Of a DNA stretch of 64,000 bases, positions 60,660-64,000 are shown one piece after another (position 1 is the stretch's first letter; the number at the start of each line of letters is the position of its first letter). The DNA lies in assembly GCF_000283155.1 (NCBI RefSeq), contig NW_004454179.1, positions 10,008,661-10,072,660 on the forward strand, given 5' to 3'. This stretch comes from Ceratotherium simum simum. Lineage: Eukaryota; Chordata; Mammalia; Perissodactyla; Rhinocerotidae. The notes beneath the pieces were generated by a model that was not told where the DNA came from, did not search any database, and worked only from the letters and a program-made list of their open reading frames with translations. Both the position numbers and the translations under genes were made by a program.

Positions 60660-61637
60660 GGAAACCAAATCAAAGCAGCTTTATTGCACATTAAGTCCAT
60701 CCATGCTTCAAATGCAGTGTCCGACCATGAAGATGCAGCCAGAGAAGGCAGCCCTGAGACATGCTGGGGCTGAGGGGGGAGAAGGGCCTCCAACCATTGA
60801 GGAACAGTGCTAGGAGAGAGTCTTTCCTTAATATGGCTCCTATTCCAGAACTGGGCTTATAATCACAGAATGAATGGTCTGGGGCCTTGGGCCAGGGCTC
60901 AAATGGTTTGAATCAGGGGCTGTTCCCCATAGGCAGTGGTCCCTCTGCTCCTATCTCATAGCCTAAGACAGCTCCCAGCAAAAGGCAGTGCACCCCTGCC
61001 ACCTTCCACCTAACCTAGTCCACCCTTAATAATGCTGGCAGATAAGAAGTTCCCTTTAAAAAGGGCCAAAGTTCCTTCTCTTGGTTCTGCTCAGCACTCA
61101 TCCCTCAGGTCCATGACTTGTTCAAAGGGTGAACGTTCAACAGTCAAATCTACCCCGGCCTGTGTAGCTCAGAGAAATATGGACCTGGAAATATGAAGTC
61201 AGAGGCAAGGAGAAGGTAAGGTCAGGCTCTTAACCCACAGAAGGGGAAAAACAAAAGACCTAGAATATGGGTACAGTAGAGGTAGACTTGGAAGTAATGA
61301 TCCTGCCACCCTCTCAGAAGCCACTTAAACAGAATAACCCTGGAGGAGAAGACACCATGCCCCAGGTCCTGTCAGAGTGCAGTATCAGGGAAAGAACTGG
61401 CCCTATGCTCTGCCTCAGAGGCTGAGAGAACCTTGGGCAGATCCTAGAAGGCCAGGCATACAGGGGTACAAAGCAGGCACTCCGGTGATTTGGAGCCAAG
61501 CCTACAGCATCACATACCTGGCAGCAAGAGAAGAGGGCTGGGAAAAACAAACAGAATCTGTTCCAAAATTCCCCTTTTCTGCAGGGAGGAGTTAATTAAC
61601 AGCAGAAGTGGCCTCCTGGCAAGGGAGGCTGCCTGGT
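60660..61637 (-). other. SEC31B: SEC31B 3' UTR
   Basis: About 970 nt between the stop and the expected cleavage site below the poly(A) hexamer. No interspersed repeat recognised. I cannot exclude an intron within the UTR. Confidence 0.75.
60680..60685 (-). terminator. SEC31B: SEC31B poly(A) signal AATAAA
   Basis: Reads TTTATT on the + strand. It is the first canonical hexamer I find on the - strand after the stop. Together with the WNT8B signal it defines a convergent pair about 3.0 kb apart. Confidence 0.75.
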
Positions 61638-61817
61638 TTAGAGGTGCAGCTTATGAGCAATGGTGAGGACAGCCTTCAGGACAGGCATGAAGCTGGAGAC
61701 CTCACTGAAGCTGCTGCAGCCCACCACCTGGGCATGCACTGTGAGGCCCTGCTCAAAACTTCCTGCGTCCACACATCGGGCAACCTCGTGGAGCCCAGCC
61801 AGGACATGAGGCGAGAG
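61638..61817 (-). CDS. SEC31B: SEC31B last coding exon with stop codon
   Basis: Acceptor CCTTACAG; 59 codons beginning [14 protein letters not shown] and ending TIAHKLHL, then TAA (61638-61640). It completes the SRA1-like helical domain; SEC31A ends comparably in LTQANKLGV (recalled). Confidence 0.95.
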   Translation of the reverse strand, partial: LSPHVLAGLHEVARCVDAGSFEQGLTVHAQVVGCSSFSEVSSFMPVLKAVLTIAHKLHL

Positions 61818-64000
61818 CTGTAAGGTGATTGAACCTTAGGTTAGTAAGCCCAACCCAGCCCCTACCCTGGCAGCATGGAAAGGATAAGAGAGGACCTAAG
61901 TTCTGGAGCCCAGTCCAGACAAGATGTATGTATCTGGTGGGGAACCCAGGTCGGTGAGACCTAGGGGAGGGGACACTGAGCTCCCACTGGCCACGGGTGA
62001 TGGTGGGAGGGCAGAAGGCAGAGGATCACTGTTAAGTGTACTTACTGTCCCCTCGCGGAGCTTTTCATATAGACATTCTAGACATTGGGATGCCTCATCC
62101 AGCTTCCGTTTTGTCTTCTGCAGGGAGGGAAATGGATTCTGACTCCAGCCCCTAAGCCTAACACCACATAGGACTATAAAGAATCACAGTATATTAGAGC
62201 TAAAATGGCTTAATGCTACTTCTTTCATTTCACAGAGGAGGACTGGAGGCCCAAAGAGGGTAAGTGACTTGCTCAAGCACACACAGCCAGTGAATGAATG
62301 ACAGGTTTCCTTATTCCTGGTTTCACCCTCCTTCCAGTCCTCCCTGCTGCCTTTCCAAGAGTTAAGTCTTGGTGCTGTTGGGTCCAGCTACCAAGGAGCT
62401 GGACTTCAGACTAGACAAGCCCCCCCCATCAACTCCGCATGGACATCAAATAAGTATAAGATACAGACAGCATGTCGAGGGACAGTGAGAAAAAAGTCAC
62501 ACAAGGAACTACAACTAAGGGGTCTGGAACCAGCTAAGGGTAAGGGGGGCACTGTGCGGAAGGTTCAGACTCACTAAGTCAGTGGCTGACAGGCAACAAC
62601 GTTGTAGAAGCACCTCAAAGTTGGTCTTCAAAGACTGATGCTCTGGGGGCAGCTCCTTCCTTTCCATCTTCTTGGGTGGTTGTTGCCGAAGTTGCTGCAG
62701 AAGAAGCAGAGAGATAGGAGAGAGAGGCAAGCTGGCTTCCCTAAGGACTAGTCCTCAGTGACTCAGCGTCACGCTGCTCCCGCTAGAGCAGAGCAGAGTC
62801 GGGGAGACGGGCCCTCTCCCTTCTCTGCAGCAGGGCCACTTGGTATCTGCCCGCCACCCGTCTCCTTTAGCTCAGAGTCGGCCTCTACCCTGAGGAATGA
62901 GGTCAATCACCATGCTCTCTGCTTTTCCACACCCAGGGAGGGCCAGAAGGTTTCCAAGGGAGGGGAACACACTGTTCTTGTCACCCGCAGGCTGAATTCT
63001 CCTGGGGCTCCAGGGGGACCATGGCCCACACCGGGAACAGGGGGCTGGGAGGAAAGGACCCCTCGCGGCTCAGGGGTGAGGCACATAACTGGAGCTGTAA
63101 TTGGTGCTGGGGGCATAAATGTCTCTGGCAACTAAATAGAGAGAAAGAAAGGCACATGAGTCTAAGCTGAGAGGCTCCTTAGGCCCTGGTTTGAGAGAGC
63201 GGCTGAAATTACAAGTGAACAAGGGGACAGAATAGTGAGTGGGGAACCGGGAAGTGGGAAGACTGGTGTGTGTATGTAAGAAGGAAAGAGGAGGGGGCCT
63301 AGGGGAGAAGAATGAGTGGGGAAAGAGAGAGGGCAGAGCATAGCCTGAGAATGGGAAGGATTGGCTTGCATTCTGTAAGGAACTAGAATGTGAACCATTG
63401 GTGAATGTACGACGGGGTGGGTGGGGAGAAATGCATTGACCTTTTTCCTCTGGCGGTTTCCCCTGGGAGCTAGAGCATTTTTCAAGGAATCTTGAGGTCC
63501 TATACAGTACAAAGATAGAGGTATTAGGGCCATGGTCCAGGAACATGGGAAATTTTTGGTCTGAAGGCCAGCAAAATTATTTTAGTTGGAGTCCACCACA
63601 CCTCCCTCTATAGACCAGCCATACTCTCAGCTGACATTCTCCAATCCAAGGGGCCCCAGTTCATTGGCTTGAGGAAGAGACTCCAAAGGTGGTAGTGGGG
63701 AGGGGAGGAGAGAGAGGCAATGATCTAGATGAGGGAAGCCATGGAAGGAAGACTGACCTGGATGAGGAGTCAAGATGCCAGTGGTTGGGATGGCACTAGA
63801 GCATGCAGCACCTGGTCCTCCTGGCGGGTGTGCCACAGGGAAGCTGACAGGAGGGGCTGGGGGCTGCAAGCTCATAGGGCTGAGACATGGTGGTCTCACT
63901 GGAAGCAGATGGAGCAGTTGAGGAGTCTCAGGCAGGGAGGCAGAGGCAGCCTGCATGGTGTCTGGGGGTGCCATAGGTGGAAGGGGACTGGAAAGAGGCC
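61638..64000 (-). CDS. SEC31B: SEC31B, C-terminal six coding exons (partial; 5' part beyond right edge)
   Basis: On the - strand, segments 64000-63758, 63499-63441, 63131-62985, 62694-62575, 62117-62046 and 61817-61638 join in one open frame ending in TAA. Sec31 is the outer-cage subunit of COPII: with Sec13 it builds the lattice on Sar1/Sec23-Sec24-coated ER membrane and stimulates Sar1 GTP hydrolysis. The visible part is the Pro-rich region ([18 protein letters not shown]), the segment aligning with the Sec31 active fragment, a second Pro-rich stretch beginning [12 protein letters not shown], and a C-terminal helical domain of the SRA1 (Pfam PF07304) type with [22 protein letters not shown] and [17 protein letters not shown]31B is chosen over SEC31A from the remembered SEC31A sequence and from the convergent WNT8B neighbour. 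The beta-propeller and alpha-solenoid lie outside the window. Confidence 0.93.
62046..62117 (-). CDS. SEC31B: SEC31B penultimate coding exon (72 nt)
   Basis: Acceptor CTGCAG, donor GTAAGT; 24 codons beginning [10 protein letters not shown] and ending LYEKLREGT. Phase 0 on both sides. Confidence 0.94.
62210..62335 (-). mobile_element. MIR SINE fragment in a SEC31B intron
   Basis: GTAAGTGACTTGCTCAAGCA followed by CACACAGCCAGTGAATGAATG. Confidence 0.65.
62575..62694 (-). CDS. SEC31B: SEC31B exon (120 nt), start of the C-terminal helical domain
   Basis: Acceptor CTTCTGCAG, donor GTGAGT; exactly 40 codons beginning [10 protein letters not shown] and ending CCLSATDL. The S-L-K-T-N-F-E core is the first helix of the SRA1-like domain. 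Confidence 0.93.
62985..63131 (-). CDS. SEC31B: SEC31B exon (147 nt), second Pro-rich segment
   Basis: Acceptor CTATTTAG; 49 codons beginning [10 protein letters not shown] and ending GEFSLR. The donor is GTGACA, weaker than the others, but it is the site that keeps phase 0 with the next exon. The opening motif matches SEC31A MPENFMPPVPIT as remembered. Confidence 0.85.
63441..63499 (-). CDS. SEC31B: SEC31B exon (59 nt), active-fragment segment
   Basis: Acceptor CTGTATAG, donor GTCAAT. Completes Gly and encodes [10 protein letters not shown] then PRGNRQRKK. It aligns without gaps to the SEC31A stretch starting GPQNGWND and ending in a Lys run, but has Leu-Lys where SEC31A has Trp-Asn. Confidence 0.85.
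63758..64000 (-). CDS. SEC31B: SEC31B exon, Pro-rich region (partial at the window edge)
   Basis: Open from the right edge to donor GTCAGT just below 63758, ending in ILTPHP plus one base of Gly. A CTCTTTCCAG at about 63,988-63,997 could be the real acceptor, which would start the exon at 63987; otherwise the exon continues out of the window. Either way the frame is the same. Confidence 0.75.

Noticed and set aside
63070..63546. 158-codon - strand frame across SEC31B
   Set aside because: It reads through an intron in a frame different from the spliced one; the exons at 63,441-63,499 and 62,985-63,131 account for the real coding sequence.
1..64000. CRISPR arrays, operons, phage or bacterial mobile systems
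   Set aside because: None present; all repeats are eukaryotic transposons or microsatellites, and the genes have spliceosomal introns.

Overview
This is nuclear DNA from a placental mammal, almost certainly a perissodactyl. At least sixteen copies of the tRNA-Ser-derived ERE SINE family of horses, rhinos and tapirs are present, many with intact target-site duplications. None of them carries the typical horse ERE1 interior as I remember it, so I weakly favour a rhinoceros or tapir over Equus. Genes are split by GT-AG introns, and old mammalian repeats (L1, L2, MIR, MaLR LTRs, MER5-type DNA elements) fill most of the rest.

Layout. Positions 1 to about 36,400 are gene-poor flank made mostly of nested repeats: ERE SINEs, a mosaic of old sense-strand L1 at about 17.9-29.6 kb, and a younger 5'-truncated L1 at 26.7-28.1 kb set between perfect 16-nt duplications. 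An MLT1-like LTR at 30.2-30.9 kb contains an ERE whose tail lies in a 106-base assembly gap. From 36,676 to 56,714 on the + strand lies WNT8B: six coding exons joining into a 351-residue reading frame with no defect, with a 16.1 kb first intron. Its poly(A) signal is at 57,659. From the right edge leftward on the - strand lie the last six coding exons of SEC31B, ending in a stop at 61,638-61,640 and a poly(A) signal at 60,680-60,685. The two genes converge tail to tail with about 3.0 kb between them, the same order as on human 10q24 (recalled, not searched).

The two genes have unrelated jobs. WNT8B is a secreted, lipid-modified forebrain-patterning ligand of the Wnt/beta-catenin pathway. SEC31B is an outer-coat subunit of COPII vesicles at ER exit sites. 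I see no operon-like or system-like relation between them.

I found no new biological system. The points most worth checking are the apparent loss in SEC31B of the Trp-Asn pair that Sec31 proteins use to stimulate Sar1, repeat-free A/T-rich blocks in WNT8B intron 1 and between the genes that look like regulatory elements, and several structural oddities among the repeats. Repeat boundaries are read by eye and are usually good to about 10-30 bases unless a duplication fixes them.
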